Notes: generated from the letters alone by a model not told the origin. DNA of 64,000 nucleotides from Litorivita sp040371945 (GCF_040371945.1 NZ_BAABWS010000001.1:496001-560000), one strand, 5' to 3'; positions 8,789 through 17,982 are shown, numbered from the stretch's first letter. Translations and numbers: made by a program.

Positions 8789-9160
8789 ATGCGACACTCA
8801 ATCTATATCCCCGAGAGCGATCTGCGCGGTTCGAACCGGCTCGACCTGCGCCTTCCCGTGAGCGTGCGCTTCGCGGCTCATGATGTCTCTGCGATGAGTT
8901 GCGATCTGTCCTTTGGCGGTGTCGGCGTCGAATTGCCCTTCGGCATACAGAATTATCACAATATGCCCGTCAGCGCGGTGCGCATCCATGACATTGGCAG
9001 CTTTGCCGCCGAGGTGCGCTGGACACGGGGCAACAGGATGGGCCTGATGTTCACCAATCTGCCCTTTGCGCGCCGCCAGATCAGCCATTATTTCGAGGCG
9101 CGTGATCTGGCCATCGCCGAAGCCCTGCGCCAAGAACGCAAAAGGCCGGAGGGGAGCTAA
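8789..9160 (+). CDS. Single-domain PilZ protein (probable c-di-GMP receptor)
   Basis: 123 aa, a stand-alone PilZ domain. Both c-di-GMP-binding signatures are present: RxxxR at residues 13-17 (RGSNR) and DxSxxG at 39-44 (DLSFGG). A PilZ beta barrel and a C-terminal helix follow. No output domain is fused, so it probably acts as an adaptor binding a partner such as a flagellar, exopolysaccharide or secretion component. It is monocistronic, between the helicase terminator and the convergent RNase J gene. The family call is firm; the controlled process is unknown. Confidence 0.88.
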   Translation: MRHSIYIPESDLRGSNRLDLRLPVSVRFAAHDVSAMSCDLSFGGVGVELPFGIQNYHNMPVSAVRIHDIGSFAAEVRWTRGNRMGLMFTNLPFARRQISHYFEARDLAIAEALRQERKRPEGS

Positions 9161-9171
9161 CCCCTCCGGCC
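9143..9171. terminator. Bidirectional terminator between PilZ gene and rnj
   Basis: GGCCGGAGGGG pairs perfectly with CCCCTCCGGCC (11 bp, 6-nt loop). The PilZ stop codon lies in the loop. On the minus strand the stem is followed by TTTT, so it best terminates the long nuo-birA-coaX-rnj transcript; on the plus strand there is no T-run. Confidence 0.75.
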
Positions 9172-9194
9172 CGCGCCAAGTCATCCCCTACGGC

Positions 9195-10865
9195 TCAGCT
9201 CAGACGGCTGATCACCACTGTCACCTCGGGCTTTTTGCCGATCTCGCTCTGGCTCGATTTGCGCGCAATGCTGCGCAGCTCTTTTTCCAAACGCTCGTCA
9301 TCGCGCAGGGTTTTGCGATTGGCGCGGCCCAAGAACTGGCTCAGGTCTTCTTCGAGCACATCCTGCAGCGGCGCGCGGCTGCGTCCGGTTTCGGCCAATC
9401 CCATGATCTCGACCCACGCCTCGCCCAAGGGCTGGTCGTCTTCGTCGATGATCACATTGACCATCACATGCCCGTTGAGCGCCATGCGGATACGGTCGCG
9501 CACAATGCCGTCCAGCGCGCCGATCTGCACCGAACCGTCCAGATAGGTGCGCCCCGTTTCGATATATTCGGCCACTTTGGGCGCATTGCCGGACAGGTCG
9601 ATCATCATGCCGTTGACCGCCACCAAAGACGCGCGGCCCTTGCTTTGCGACAGTTTCACATGTTCGCGCAAATGGCGGTGCTCGCCATGCATCGGGATCA
9701 CGACCTGCGGGTTGACGATCTCCTGCATCCGCTCCAGATCGGGGCGGTTGGCGTGGCCCGACACGTGATAATGCCCGCCGCTGTTTTCATCGACCACATC
9801 GACGCCCTTTTCGGACAGCATGTTGATGATGCGGATCACGCCCTTTTCATTGCCCGGAATGGTTTTCGAACTGAACAGGAAGGTATCGCCCTCTTTGAGG
9901 GTGATGCCCATATATTTGCCATTGGCCAATTGCGCCGAGGCGGCGCGGCGCTCGCCCTGACTGCCGGTGACCAAAAGCATCACATTCTCGCGCGGCATGG
10001 AATTGACGTCCTCGGGCGGGATCACCGTGGGAAAATCCTTCAACACGCCGGTCTCGATCGAAGCTTCGATCATCCGGCGCATGGCGCGGCCCAACAGGCA
10101 GATCGACCGCCCCGCTGCCACACCCGCATCGGCCAAGGTTTTGACCCGCGCCACATTCGACGCAAAGGTCGTCGCCACAACCATGCCCGAGGCATTGGCC
10201 ACCATTTCGGTGATTTCGGGGCCGACGGTGACTTCGCTGCGCCCCGCGTGGGGCGAGAACACATTGGTGGAATCGCAGATCATCGCCTTGACGCCGGGTT
10301 TGGCGACCTCGGCCCATAGATCGGGATCGAAGGCCTCGCCCACGATCGGGGTCTCGTCCAGTTTGAAATCGCCCGTATGGATCACGCGACCCGCGGCGGT
10401 ATCAATCGCCAGACCGGCGCTTTCGGGGATCGAATGGGAGATCGGCACAAACCCCACCGTGAAGGGGCCGGCCTTGACCGTTTCGGGCCAAGTGCCCGCA
10501 ATGCGCACAGCCTTTTCGGTGATGCCATATTCGGCCAATTTGCCGCGCGCCAGATTGGCGGTGAAGGGGCGCGCATAGATCGGCGCGCCAAGGCGTTCAT
10601 ACAAATGCCCGACCGCGCCGATATGGTCCTCATGGGCGTGGGTGATGAACACGGCCTCCAAACGGCCCTTGCGCTCTTCGAGCCATTTGATGTCCGGCAT
10701 GATGATATCCACACCCGGAGAGCTGTCCATATCGGGGAAAGCCACGCCCAGATCGACGAGGATCAGCCGTTCCTCATCGGGTTTACCGTAGCCGTACACA
10801 TAGGCATTCATGCCAATTTCACCCGCCCCGCCAAGGGGAAGGTAGATAAAACGTTCGCTGCTCAT
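9195..10865 (-). CDS. rnj: Ribonuclease J
   Basis: 556 aa, full length for RNase J, a metallo-beta-lactamase/beta-CASP ribonuclease with 5'-3' exo- and endonuclease activity in mRNA decay and rRNA maturation. The zinc motif HAHEDH (residues 76-81) is intact, followed by ISHSIPES, HTGDFKLD, the beta-CASP region (DSTNV, TTFASNVAR) and the late SGHANRPDL and PMHGEHRH motifs. The C-terminal domain (about 455-556) includes the REV-like end. It is the last gene of the nuo-birA-coaX transcript; coaX ends 6 nt upstream of its ATG. Alphaproteobacteria often carry RNase J together with RNase E. Confidence 0.95.
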   Translation of the reverse strand: MSSERFIYLPLGGAGEIGMNAYVYGYGKPDEERLILVDLGVAFPDMDSSPGVDIIMPDIKWLEERKGRLEAVFITHAHEDHIGAVGHLYERLGAPIYARPFTANLARGKLAEYGITEKAVRIAGTWPETVKAGPFTVGFVPISHSIPESAGLAIDTAAGRVIHTGDFKLDETPIVGEAFDPDLWAEVAKPGVKAMICDSTNVFSPHAGRSEVTVGPEITEMVANASGMVVATTFASNVARVKTLADAGVAAGRSICLLGRAMRRMIEASIETGVLKDFPTVIPPEDVNSMPRENVMLLVTGSQGERRAASAQLANGKYMGITLKEGDTFLFSSKTIPGNEKGVIRIINMLSEKGVDVVDENSGGHYHVSGHANRPDLERMQEIVNPQVVIPMHGEHRHLREHVKLSQSKGRASLVAVNGMMIDLSGNAPKVAEYIETGRTYLDGSVQIGALDGIVRDRIRMALNGHVMVNVIIDEDDQPLGEAWVEIMGLAETGRSRAPLQDVLEEDLSQFLGRANRKTLRDDERLEKELRSIARKSSQSEIGKKPEVTVVISRLS

Positions 10866-10871
10866 TAGCGG

Positions 10872-11642
10872 TTATTTGTCCTTGTTATAGTCATAAATCA
10901 CGGTCAGCCCGTGCATTGTGAGATCGTCTTCGAAGGCATCGAACAAAGCGTGCCCTTGCTGGAATAGCGGCGCCAGCCCGCCTGTTGAGATGACTTTCAT
11001 GGGGCGGCCGAACTCGGCCTTGATCTGCTCGCAGATCCCGTTCACGAGGCCCACATAGCCCCAAAACACCCCCGACTGCATGCAGTCGATTGTATTGGTT
11101 CCTATCACATGCGGCGGCTTTGTCACATCCACATGTGGCAGCGCCGCTGCGGCTTCATGTAAGGCGCGCAGCGACAGATTAACACCCGGTGCAATCGCGC
11201 CGCCGATATAGGCGCCGTCATGATCGGCCACATCGAAGGTCGTCGCGGTGCCGAAATCAACGATGATCAAATCGCCGCCATAGCGGTCATAGCCCGCCAC
11301 CGTATTGACCAAACGGTCGGGCCCGACGGTCGTGCCCGCATCGACGCGCATCCCCACGGGCAAGGCGCATTCGGGTTTGCCCACCACCAAGGGGCGGCAG
11401 CCAAAGTAGCGGTCCGACAGAACCCGCAAATTGAACACCACCCGCGGCACCGTCGAAGAGATGATCACCGCGTTGATATCCATATGGATTTTGTGGTGGT
11501 TCAAGAGCGTCGAGAGCCAGACGTAATATTGATCCGCGGTGCGGCGTTGGTCCGTCGCGGTGCGCAGGGTGCATAGGAACTTCTCCCCGTCCCAGATCGA
11601 AAAGACCGTATTGGTGTTGCCGCAGTCGATGGCCAAAAGCAT
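10872..11642 (-). CDS. coaX: Type III pantothenate kinase
   Basis: 256 aa. It phosphorylates pantothenate, the first step of coenzyme A synthesis. The N-terminus LLAIDCGNTNT is the ASKHA phosphate-1 motif of CoaX (DxGNTxT, residues 6-12). VDFGTATTFD and the GAIAPGVNLS segment are the other CoaX signatures, and STGGLAPL lies near the end. It is spaced 16 nt after birA and 6 nt before rnj on the same strand, an arrangement conserved behind nuoN in Rhodobacterales. Confidence 0.95.
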   Translation of the reverse strand: MLLAIDCGNTNTVFSIWDGEKFLCTLRTATDQRRTADQYYVWLSTLLNHHKIHMDINAVIISSTVPRVVFNLRVLSDRYFGCRPLVVGKPECALPVGMRVDAGTTVGPDRLVNTVAGYDRYGGDLIIVDFGTATTFDVADHDGAYIGGAIAPGVNLSLRALHEAAAALPHVDVTKPPHVIGTNTIDCMQSGVFWGYVGLVNGICEQIKAEFGRPMKVISTGGLAPLFQQGHALFDAFEDDLTMHGLTVIYDYNKDK

Positions 11643-11658
11643 GGGCGCGCGCCCTCCG

Positions 11659-12450
11659 TCAGAAGAATACCTCGGCCGCCGCGATGGTTTGGCGGCCGGT
11701 GTCTGTGGATAGAACTAAATTGCCGCTCTCGTCCACCGTCTCGAAGCGCCCCTTTTGGGTATGACGCATGGTTTTGGCGGTGATCTGCTCGCCCAGCCGC
11801 GCCGCGCGCGCCAGCCATGCGGCGCGGATCGGGGCGAAGCCATAATCGCGAAACTGCTGCTCATAGCGGGCATAGGCGGCGGCGAGCAGGGTCAAAAACG
11901 CCTCGGGGGTGATGCGCGTGCCGCTCTCGCCCGCAAGGCTGACGGGGCGCAAAGCCCCCTCTTCGACTTGGCCCGCGTCGGGTGCGGCGGCCAGATTGAC
12001 GCCGATGCCGATGGCGATATGCGACACCGCCCCGCCCGCCGTGCCCGCGCTTTCGAGCAAGATACCGGCGACCTTGCCGCCATTGAGCAAAACGTCATTG
12101 GGCCATTTGAGCGCGAAAATATCGCTGCGCCCCGTGGCGGCGCAAAAGGCCTCGTCCAAGGCGACGGCGGCGACAAAGCTGCGCAGCGCGACCTTATCGG
12201 GGGTCTCATTGGGGCGCATCACCAAAGTGGCGGCGAAATTGCCCTCGGGCATCGCCCATACGCGCCCGCGCCGCCCGCGCGCGGCGCTTTGCGATTTGGC
12301 CAAAATCCATTCGGGACCGGACAGTTGCGCAGCTCTGCGGGCGGCTTCGGCATTGGTGCTATCGACCTGTGCCAAAATACGCCGCCCGTAGCCTTCGGGC
12401 CAATCGGGCCCTGCGGCCTCGGGGGCCGCTACATTCGGGTCAGTTGACAA
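11659..12450 (-). CDS. birA: Biotin--[acetyl-CoA-carboxylase] ligase
   Basis: 263 aa. It makes biotinyl-5'-AMP and transfers biotin to a carrier lysine on carboxylases. Motifs: STNAEA near residue 31, the biotin/ATP loop ARGRRGR (57-63), KWPNDVLLNGGKVAGIL in the core and a C-terminal SH3-like cap. There is no N-terminal winged helix, so this is the class I, non-repressor type. Its start overlaps the nuoN stop by 11 nt. A likely substrate in this window is the biotin domain of methylcrotonyl-CoA carboxylase (33636-35648), besides acetyl-CoA carboxylase elsewhere. Confidence 0.93.
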   Translation of the reverse strand: MSTDPNVAAPEAAGPDWPEGYGRRILAQVDSTNAEAARRAAQLSGPEWILAKSQSAARGRRGRVWAMPEGNFAATLVMRPNETPDKVALRSFVAAVALDEAFCAATGRSDIFALKWPNDVLLNGGKVAGILLESAGTAGGAVSHIAIGIGVNLAAAPDAGQVEEGALRPVSLAGESGTRITPEAFLTLLAAAYARYEQQFRDYGFAPIRAAWLARAARLGEQITAKTMRHTQKGRFETVDESGNLVLSTDTGRQTIAAAEVFF

Positions 12451-13876
12451 GAGTGGCTGCCGCTGCGGCCGCTGCGCCTTCGACCCCGAACATCCACGCC
12501 GATCCGATCAACATGATCGCAGCGCAGGCCACCAAAATCCCCCAAAGAACGGGCGATTTATTGGCATCAAGGCTCGCGCCCTCTTCGCCGAAATACATGT
12601 AGTAAACGATGCGGATATAGTAGAAGGCCCCGATCACCGAGGCGATCACACCGGCAACGGCCAGCCATCCCAGACCCGCCTCATAAGCGGCGCGCAACAC
12701 GTAGAATTTGCCAAAAAAGCCCAAGAAGGGCGGCACGCCCGCCAGCGAGAACATCAAGAACAGCACCGCCATGGCACGGCCTGGATGGCTGCGCGCATAA
12801 AGGTTGAGGCTCTTGATATCGGTCACCGGCTCGCCGTCGCGCTCCATGGTCAAGATGAAGGCAAAGGCGCCGACATTCATCGTCACATAGATCGCCATAT
12901 AGATCAGCAAAGCCTGCACACCCAAGACCGTGCCCGCCGCAAGCCCCATCAAGGCAAAGCCCATATGGGCAATCGACGAATAGGCCATCAGACGTTTGAT
13001 ATTGGTTTGCCCGATCGCGGCCACCGCGCCGAGGAACATCGACAAAACCGCCAAAAGCGCGACGATCTGTTGCCAATCGCCCACCACGCCGCCGAAGGCG
13101 TCATGCAAGACCCGCGCCATCAAACCCATCGCGGCCATTTTCGGCGCGGTGGCGAAAAACGCGGTGATCGGGGTCGGCGCGCCCTCATAGACATCGGGCG
13201 TCCACATGTGGAACGGCACCGCCGAGACCTTGAAGGCCAGACCCGCCGTGACAAAGACGAGGCCGAACAACAGCCCCAAAGGCGCATCGCCGCTGGCCGC
13301 GTCGATAATCCCCGCAAAAAGCGTCGTGCCGGTATAGCCATAGGTGAGCGAGGCGCCGTAAAGCAACAAGCCCGAGCTGAGTGCGCCAAGGACGAAGTAT
13401 TTCATCCCCGCTTCGGTGGATTTCACGCTGTCGCGGCGCAAGGAGGCAACCACATAAAGCGCGAGCGATTGCAGCTCCAACCCCATGTAAAGCGCCATCA
13501 GATCCCCTGCCGAAACCATCATCATCATGCCGACCGCCGAAAGCGCCACCAGCATCGGATATTCGAACCGCAACATCCCGCGGCGCGACATATACTCTTG
13601 GCCCATGACCAAGACCGCCGCCCCCGACAGCAAGATCGTCACCTTGGCAAAGCGCGAGAAAGCGTCATCGACGAACATGCCGCCAAAGGCCTGTGTCGTG
13701 CCCGAGCCGCCAAAGCCGATCCACGCCGCAATGAGCGCAAACAGCCCCGCCGTCAGCCAGACCAAAAGCCCCGCGATCTTGTCTTTGCCGGTGTAGACCG
13801 CCGCCACCAATGCCACCATGGCATAGACAGACAAAACGATTTCCGGCGCGATTGTATTCAGATCAGCCTGGATCAT
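12440..13876 (-). CDS. nuoN: NADH-quinone oxidoreductase subunit N
   Basis: 478 aa, about 14 predicted membrane helices. It is one of three antiporter-like subunits of the complex I membrane arm. The proton-channel signature is present: a conserved Glu in the TM5 region (LYMGLELQSL), a Lys in the region around FKVSAVPFHMWTPDVYEG and GQTNIKRLMAYSSIAHMG. The last structural nuo gene of the operon; its stop overlaps birA. The gap to nuoM is 15 nt. Confidence 0.96.
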   Translation of the reverse strand: MIQADLNTIAPEIVLSVYAMVALVAAVYTGKDKIAGLLVWLTAGLFALIAAWIGFGGSGTTQAFGGMFVDDAFSRFAKVTILLSGAAVLVMGQEYMSRRGMLRFEYPMLVALSAVGMMMMVSAGDLMALYMGLELQSLALYVVASLRRDSVKSTEAGMKYFVLGALSSGLLLYGASLTYGYTGTTLFAGIIDAASGDAPLGLLFGLVFVTAGLAFKVSAVPFHMWTPDVYEGAPTPITAFFATAPKMAAMGLMARVLHDAFGGVVGDWQQIVALLAVLSMFLGAVAAIGQTNIKRLMAYSSIAHMGFALMGLAAGTVLGVQALLIYMAIYVTMNVGAFAFILTMERDGEPVTDIKSLNLYARSHPGRAMAVLFLMFSLAGVPPFLGFFGKFYVLRAAYEAGLGWLAVAGVIASVIGAFYYIRIVYYMYFGEEGASLDANKSPVLWGILVACAAIMLIGSAWMFGVEGAAAAAAATLVN

Positions 13877-13891
13877 GTCTCAGGGCTCCCG

Positions 13892-15436
13892 TCAGTGGGA
13901 CGCGGCCATGCCACCCGCCGCAGGGGCGTGGGCAACAGCCGTGTCATAGTTGGATACCAGCGCCTCGACAGAGGGGCCGATGATGTCGGTGACAAGCGCG
14001 GGATAAACCCCGAGCAAAAGCGTCATGACCACGAGCGGCGCAAAGATCGCCTTTTCGCGCGAATTCATCTCACGAATGGTTTTGAGGCTTTCCTTGATCA
14101 GATCGCCCAGCATCACGCGGCGATAGAGCCACAGCGCATAGGCCGCCGAGAAAATCACCCCCGAGGTCGCGACCAGAGCAACCCAAGTGTTCACTTGGAA
14201 AATCCCCATCAAAACAAGGAATTCGCCGATGAAACCCGAGGTGCCAGGCAGACCGACATTGGCCATGGTGAAGAACAAGAAGATCAGCGCATAGGCCGGC
14301 ATCCGGTTCACCAGACCGCCATAGGCCTCGATCTCGCGGGTGTGCATCCGGTCATAGATCACGCCCACGCAGAGGAAGAGCGCGCCGGAGATAAAGCCGT
14401 GGCTGATCATCTGGAAAATCGCGCCATCCACGCCTTGTTGATTGGCCGCGAAAATCCCCATGGTCACATAGCCCATATGAGCGACGGAACTATAGGCGAT
14501 GAGCTTTTTCATATCCTCTTGCACCAGCGCCACCAGCGAAGTGTAAACGATGGCAATCGCCGACATCCAGAACACCAGCGGCGCCAGCAGTTCGGAGGCC
14601 ACGGGGAACATCGGCAAGGAAAAGCGCAAGAAGCCGTAGCCGCCCATTTTCAAAAGGATCGCCGCCAGAACCACCGAACCTGCGGTCGGGGCCTGCACGT
14701 GCGCGTCCGGCAACCAAGTGTGCACCGGCCACATCGGCATTTTCACCGCCAGCGAGGCGAAGAAGGCGAGGAAGAGCAAGGTTTGCATCCCGCCGACGAT
14801 CTGCATCCCGAAGAGCGAGAAGCTCTCGGAGCCGAACTGATGGGTCAAAAGCGTCGGAATATCGGTCGTGCCCGCATCCGCATACATCGCCACCATCGCC
14901 ACCAGCATCAAGACCGAGCCAAGGAAGGTGTAGAGGAAGAATTTGAACGAGGCATAGATGCGGTTCGCCCCGCCCCAGATGCCGATGATCAGGAACATCG
15001 GAATAAGGCCCGCCTCGAAGAACACATAAAACAGCACCAGATCAAGCGCCATAAAGACGCCAAGCATCAGCGTCTCGAGCAGCAAGAAGGCGATCATATA
15101 TTCCTTGACGCGGCTCTCGACGCCCCAGCTTGCCGCAATCACCAGCGGCATCATGAAGGTGGTGAGCAGGACAAACAGAACCGAAATTCCGTCCACACCC
15201 ATTTTATAGGTCAGACCCGCCACCCACGCGCGCTCTTCAACGAATTGAAAACCGGTGTTGGAGGCGTCGAATTCGGCCAGAATGAACAGCGACACAAGGA
15301 AGGTCAGCGCCGTGGCAATCAAAGCCACCCATTTCGCATTGCGATTGGCCGCCTCGTCCGAGCCGCGCAAAAACACCGCAAGGATCAGCGCCGCCAAGGC
15401 CGGCAGGAAGGTGACGATGGAAAGAAGGTTATCCAT
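13892..15436 (-). CDS. nuoM: NADH-quinone oxidoreductase subunit M
   Basis: 514 aa from ATG 15436, with about 14 membrane helices; antiporter-like subunit. A longer frame starts inside nuoL, but the true start MDNLLSI overlaps the nuoL stop by one base (TAATG), the usual coupling. Family marks: FYVFFEAGLIPMFLIIG (the functional Glu), VHTWLPDAHVQAPTAGS and EDMKKLIAYSSVAHMG. The C-terminus ends in an Ala-rich tail. Confidence 0.96.
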   Translation of the reverse strand: MDNLLSIVTFLPALAALILAVFLRGSDEAANRNAKWVALIATALTFLVSLFILAEFDASNTGFQFVEERAWVAGLTYKMGVDGISVLFVLLTTFMMPLVIAASWGVESRVKEYMIAFLLLETLMLGVFMALDLVLFYVFFEAGLIPMFLIIGIWGGANRIYASFKFFLYTFLGSVLMLVAMVAMYADAGTTDIPTLLTHQFGSESFSLFGMQIVGGMQTLLFLAFFASLAVKMPMWPVHTWLPDAHVQAPTAGSVVLAAILLKMGGYGFLRFSLPMFPVASELLAPLVFWMSAIAIVYTSLVALVQEDMKKLIAYSSVAHMGYVTMGIFAANQQGVDGAIFQMISHGFISGALFLCVGVIYDRMHTREIEAYGGLVNRMPAYALIFLFFTMANVGLPGTSGFIGEFLVLMGIFQVNTWVALVATSGVIFSAAYALWLYRRVMLGDLIKESLKTIREMNSREKAIFAPLVVMTLLLGVYPALVTDIIGPSVEALVSNYDTAVAHAPAAGGMAASH

Positions 15437-17610
15437 TATTCCGCCCCTCCGGTGAGCGACATCCATGTGATCAGGACAACAATCCCGATGACCATGGCGA
15501 ATGCGTAGGTAAAGATATAGCCGGACTGTGCCCGTCCCGCGAGGCGGGTGAAGAAGGGCACAATGCCCATGGCCACGCCGTTGATCGAGCCGTCGATGAC
15601 ATTGCCATCGCCGCGTTTCCACAAGAACCGCCCGAGCGCAAAGGCCGGTTTGACAAAGATCACGTCATAGATTTCGTCAAAATACCATTTGTTCAGAAGG
15701 AACAGATAGAGCGGCCGCTGGGCCTCGGCGAATTTGCGCGGCATGGCGGGATTGACGATGTAGAACCAATAGGCGGTGATAAAGCCCAAAACCATGGCGA
15801 TGAAGGGGCTGACCTTGACCCATTTGGGGCTATGGTGCGCGTCATCCATCACATGGTTGTCCGGCGACATATAGATCGCGCCTTTCGGGGCCGCGCCGCT
15901 ATGGGCCATGGCGCCGTCTTTGGCGTGGCTGTCGGTGGCGTGGCTGTCAGTGCCGTGGCTGTCTTCGGCCTTGGCATGGGTATCGGCTGCTGCGTGGCTG
16001 TCGTCGCCATGCGCCTCGTCCTTGGCCGCACCATCATGGGTGTCGGCCGCGCCATGCCCGCCCTCTTCGGCGGCGTGATGCGCGGGAATACCGTAAAAAC
16101 GGTTCACCTTGTCATGATCACCAAAGAAGCTGCCATAGAAGACCATGCCCGAGAAGACCGCGCCAAGCGCCAGAACGCCGAGCGGCACCAACATCACCAT
16201 GGGGCTTTCATGGGCGTGTTCATGGGTATGTTTGTCGCCGCGCGCCTCGCCGTAGAAGGTCAGGAACATCAAGCGCCAGCTATAGAAAGAGGTGAAGGCC
16301 GCAGCCACAACCAGCATCCAAAAGGCATAGCCGCCATCGGTGCCCGCATAGGCGCTCTCGATGATCGCGTCTTTGGACAGGAAACCGGCAAAACCGATGG
16401 TCGTGAGCGGAATACCAACGCCGGTGATCGCCAATGTGCCGATCATCATCGCCCAGAACGTATAGGGGATTTTCTTGCGCAGGTTGCCATAGTTACGCAT
16501 GTCCTGCTCGTGATGCATCGCGTGGATCACCGAGCCTGCGCCAAGGAACAGCATCGCCTTGAAAAACGCGTGGGTCAAAAGGTGGAACATCGCCACCGAA
16601 TAGACGCCCACGCCTGCGGCCACGAACATATAGCCAAGCTGCGACATGGTCGAATAGGCGATGACCCGTTTGATATCGTTTTGCACCAAACCGATGGTCG
16701 CGGCGACAAAGGCCGTCGAGGCGCCGAGGAAGGTGATAAACGCCAAAGTCTCGGGCGCATATTCCATCAAGGGCGACATGCGGCAGACAAGGAAAACCCC
16801 CGCCGTCACCATGGTCGCCGCGTGGATCAGAGCCGACACAGGCGTCGGGCCCTCCATCGCGTCGGGAAGCCATGTGTGCAAGAAAAGCTGTGCCGATTTG
16901 CCCATCGCACCGATGAACAACAAGAAGGCCAGAAGGTTCGCCGCATTCCAGTCGGTCCAAAGGAAGGTGATCGTCGCATCGGCCAAAGCGGGCGCGGCGG
17001 CAAAAATATCGTCAAAGCGGATGCTGTCGGTCATGTAGAACAGGCCGAAGATCCCAAGCGCAAAGCCGAAATCGCCGACACGGTTGACCACAAAGGCCTT
17101 GATCGCGGCGGCATTGGCCGACGGCTTTTTGTAGTAAAAACCGATGAGAAGATAGGAGGCCACGCCCACGCCTTCCCACCCAAAGAACATCTGCACAAGG
17201 TTGTCGGAGGTCACCAGCATCAGCATAGCAAAGGTGAAGAACGACAGATAGGCAAAGAAACGCGCCTTGTAATGCTCGCCCTCGCCCCAATTGTCGTCAT
17301 GCGCCATATAGCCCATGGAATAGAGGTGCACGAGCGCCGAAACGCTGGTCACCACGATGAGCATGATGGCGGTCAACCGATCAAGGCGGATGCCCCAAGA
17401 GGTCTCCAACGTGCCCGATTGGATGAAGTCAAGAATATGGATGTGCTGCGTCTCGGTGCCGAGGGTCAGAAACGTGATCCACGAAAGCAAACAGGCCAGA
17501 AACAGCAGACCGGTGGTCAGATACTGCGCGCCCTTCTCGCCAATCGTCCGCCAGCCAAAGCCCGCGATGATTGCCCCGATGAGGGGCGCAAAAAGAATTG
17601 TCGTGACCAT
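15436..17610 (-). CDS. nuoL: NADH-quinone oxidoreductase subunit L
   Basis: 724 aa, the distal proton-pumping subunit whose long lateral helix ties the membrane arm together. Marks: FFGWEGVGVASYLLIG (residues about 143-157), LHTWLPDAMEGPTPVSALIHAATMV-type loop (about 245-269) and NDIKRVIAYSTMSQLGYM (about 311-328). It is longer than the roughly 610-aa E. coli NuoL. The extra length is mainly a hydrophilic His/Asp/Ala-rich insertion (about 511-572) between the antiporter core and the C-terminal lateral-helix region. Gap to nuoK is 5 nt. Confidence 0.96.
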   Translation of the reverse strand: MVTTILFAPLIGAIIAGFGWRTIGEKGAQYLTTGLLFLACLLSWITFLTLGTETQHIHILDFIQSGTLETSWGIRLDRLTAIMLIVVTSVSALVHLYSMGYMAHDDNWGEGEHYKARFFAYLSFFTFAMLMLVTSDNLVQMFFGWEGVGVASYLLIGFYYKKPSANAAAIKAFVVNRVGDFGFALGIFGLFYMTDSIRFDDIFAAAPALADATITFLWTDWNAANLLAFLLFIGAMGKSAQLFLHTWLPDAMEGPTPVSALIHAATMVTAGVFLVCRMSPLMEYAPETLAFITFLGASTAFVAATIGLVQNDIKRVIAYSTMSQLGYMFVAAGVGVYSVAMFHLLTHAFFKAMLFLGAGSVIHAMHHEQDMRNYGNLRKKIPYTFWAMMIGTLAITGVGIPLTTIGFAGFLSKDAIIESAYAGTDGGYAFWMLVVAAAFTSFYSWRLMFLTFYGEARGDKHTHEHAHESPMVMLVPLGVLALGAVFSGMVFYGSFFGDHDKVNRFYGIPAHHAAEEGGHGAADTHDGAAKDEAHGDDSHAAADTHAKAEDSHGTDSHATDSHAKDGAMAHSGAAPKGAIYMSPDNHVMDDAHHSPKWVKVSPFIAMVLGFITAYWFYIVNPAMPRKFAEAQRPLYLFLLNKWYFDEIYDVIFVKPAFALGRFLWKRGDGNVIDGSINGVAMGIVPFFTRLAGRAQSGYIFTYAFAMVIGIVVLITWMSLTGGAE
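15920..15965 (-). repeat. 15-bp in-frame tandem repeat inside nuoL
   Basis: Three near-identical 15-bp units (core TGGCGTGGCTGTC on the plus strand) encode the (A/G)TDSH pentapeptides of the His-rich NuoL insertion. The surrounding 15895-16080 segment codes for about a dozen His residues. It looks like expansion by slippage within a tolerant loop. Confidence 0.7.
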
Positions 17611-17615
17611 ATCTC

Positions 17616-17921
17616 TTAGCCCTTCATCACATTGACGTCTTCAACCGCGATGGTGCCACGGTTGCGGAAGAAACTCACAAGGATCGCAAGGCCGATCGCG
17701 GCCTCGGCGGCGGCAACGGTGAGCACGAAGAGCGTGAACACCTGCCCGACCAGATCGCCGTGATACCAAGAGAAAGCCACCAGATTGATATTCACCGCCA
17801 GCAGCATCAATTCGATGCTCATCAGCAAGATGATCACATTCTTGCGGTTCAGGAACAGGCCGAAAATCCCGATCACGAAAAGCGCGGCAGCCACTGCCAG
17901 ATAATGTTCAATTCCGATCAT
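17616..17921 (-). CDS. nuoK: NADH-quinone oxidoreductase subunit K
   Basis: 101 aa, three membrane helices, the family's usual length. The two conserved membrane glutamates are visible in NVIILLMSIELMLLAVN (helix 2) and TVAAAEAAIGLAI (helix 3). The start MIGIEHYLAVAA is standard. A 61-bp gap (17922-17982) separates it from nuoJ; nothing is seen in it beyond a leader for nuoK. Confidence 0.96.
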   Translation of the reverse strand: MIGIEHYLAVAAALFVIGIFGLFLNRKNVIILLMSIELMLLAVNINLVAFSWYHGDLVGQVFTLFVLTVAAAEAAIGLAILVSFFRNRGTIAVEDVNVMKG

Positions 17922-17982
17922 GTTCGTCCCTCGCGGTCATATCTCGTCGCGTTCATTGGCTCGGTTAAGGTTTTGCGTCTCA

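Noticed and set aside
12785..15508. Plus-strand open frame of 907 codons
   Set aside because: Antisense to nuoN and nuoM; composition is His/Arg/Gln-rich, as expected from the reverse complement of membrane-protein codons.
15905..15980. Tandem repeats suggesting a CRISPR array
   Set aside because: The 15-bp units are contiguous, in frame within nuoL and code for (A/G)TDSH; there are no unique spacers.
15832..17619. Plus-strand open frame of 595 codons
   Set aside because: Antisense to nuoL, with a His/Arg/Asp-rich product and no domain; explained as a shadow of nuoL.
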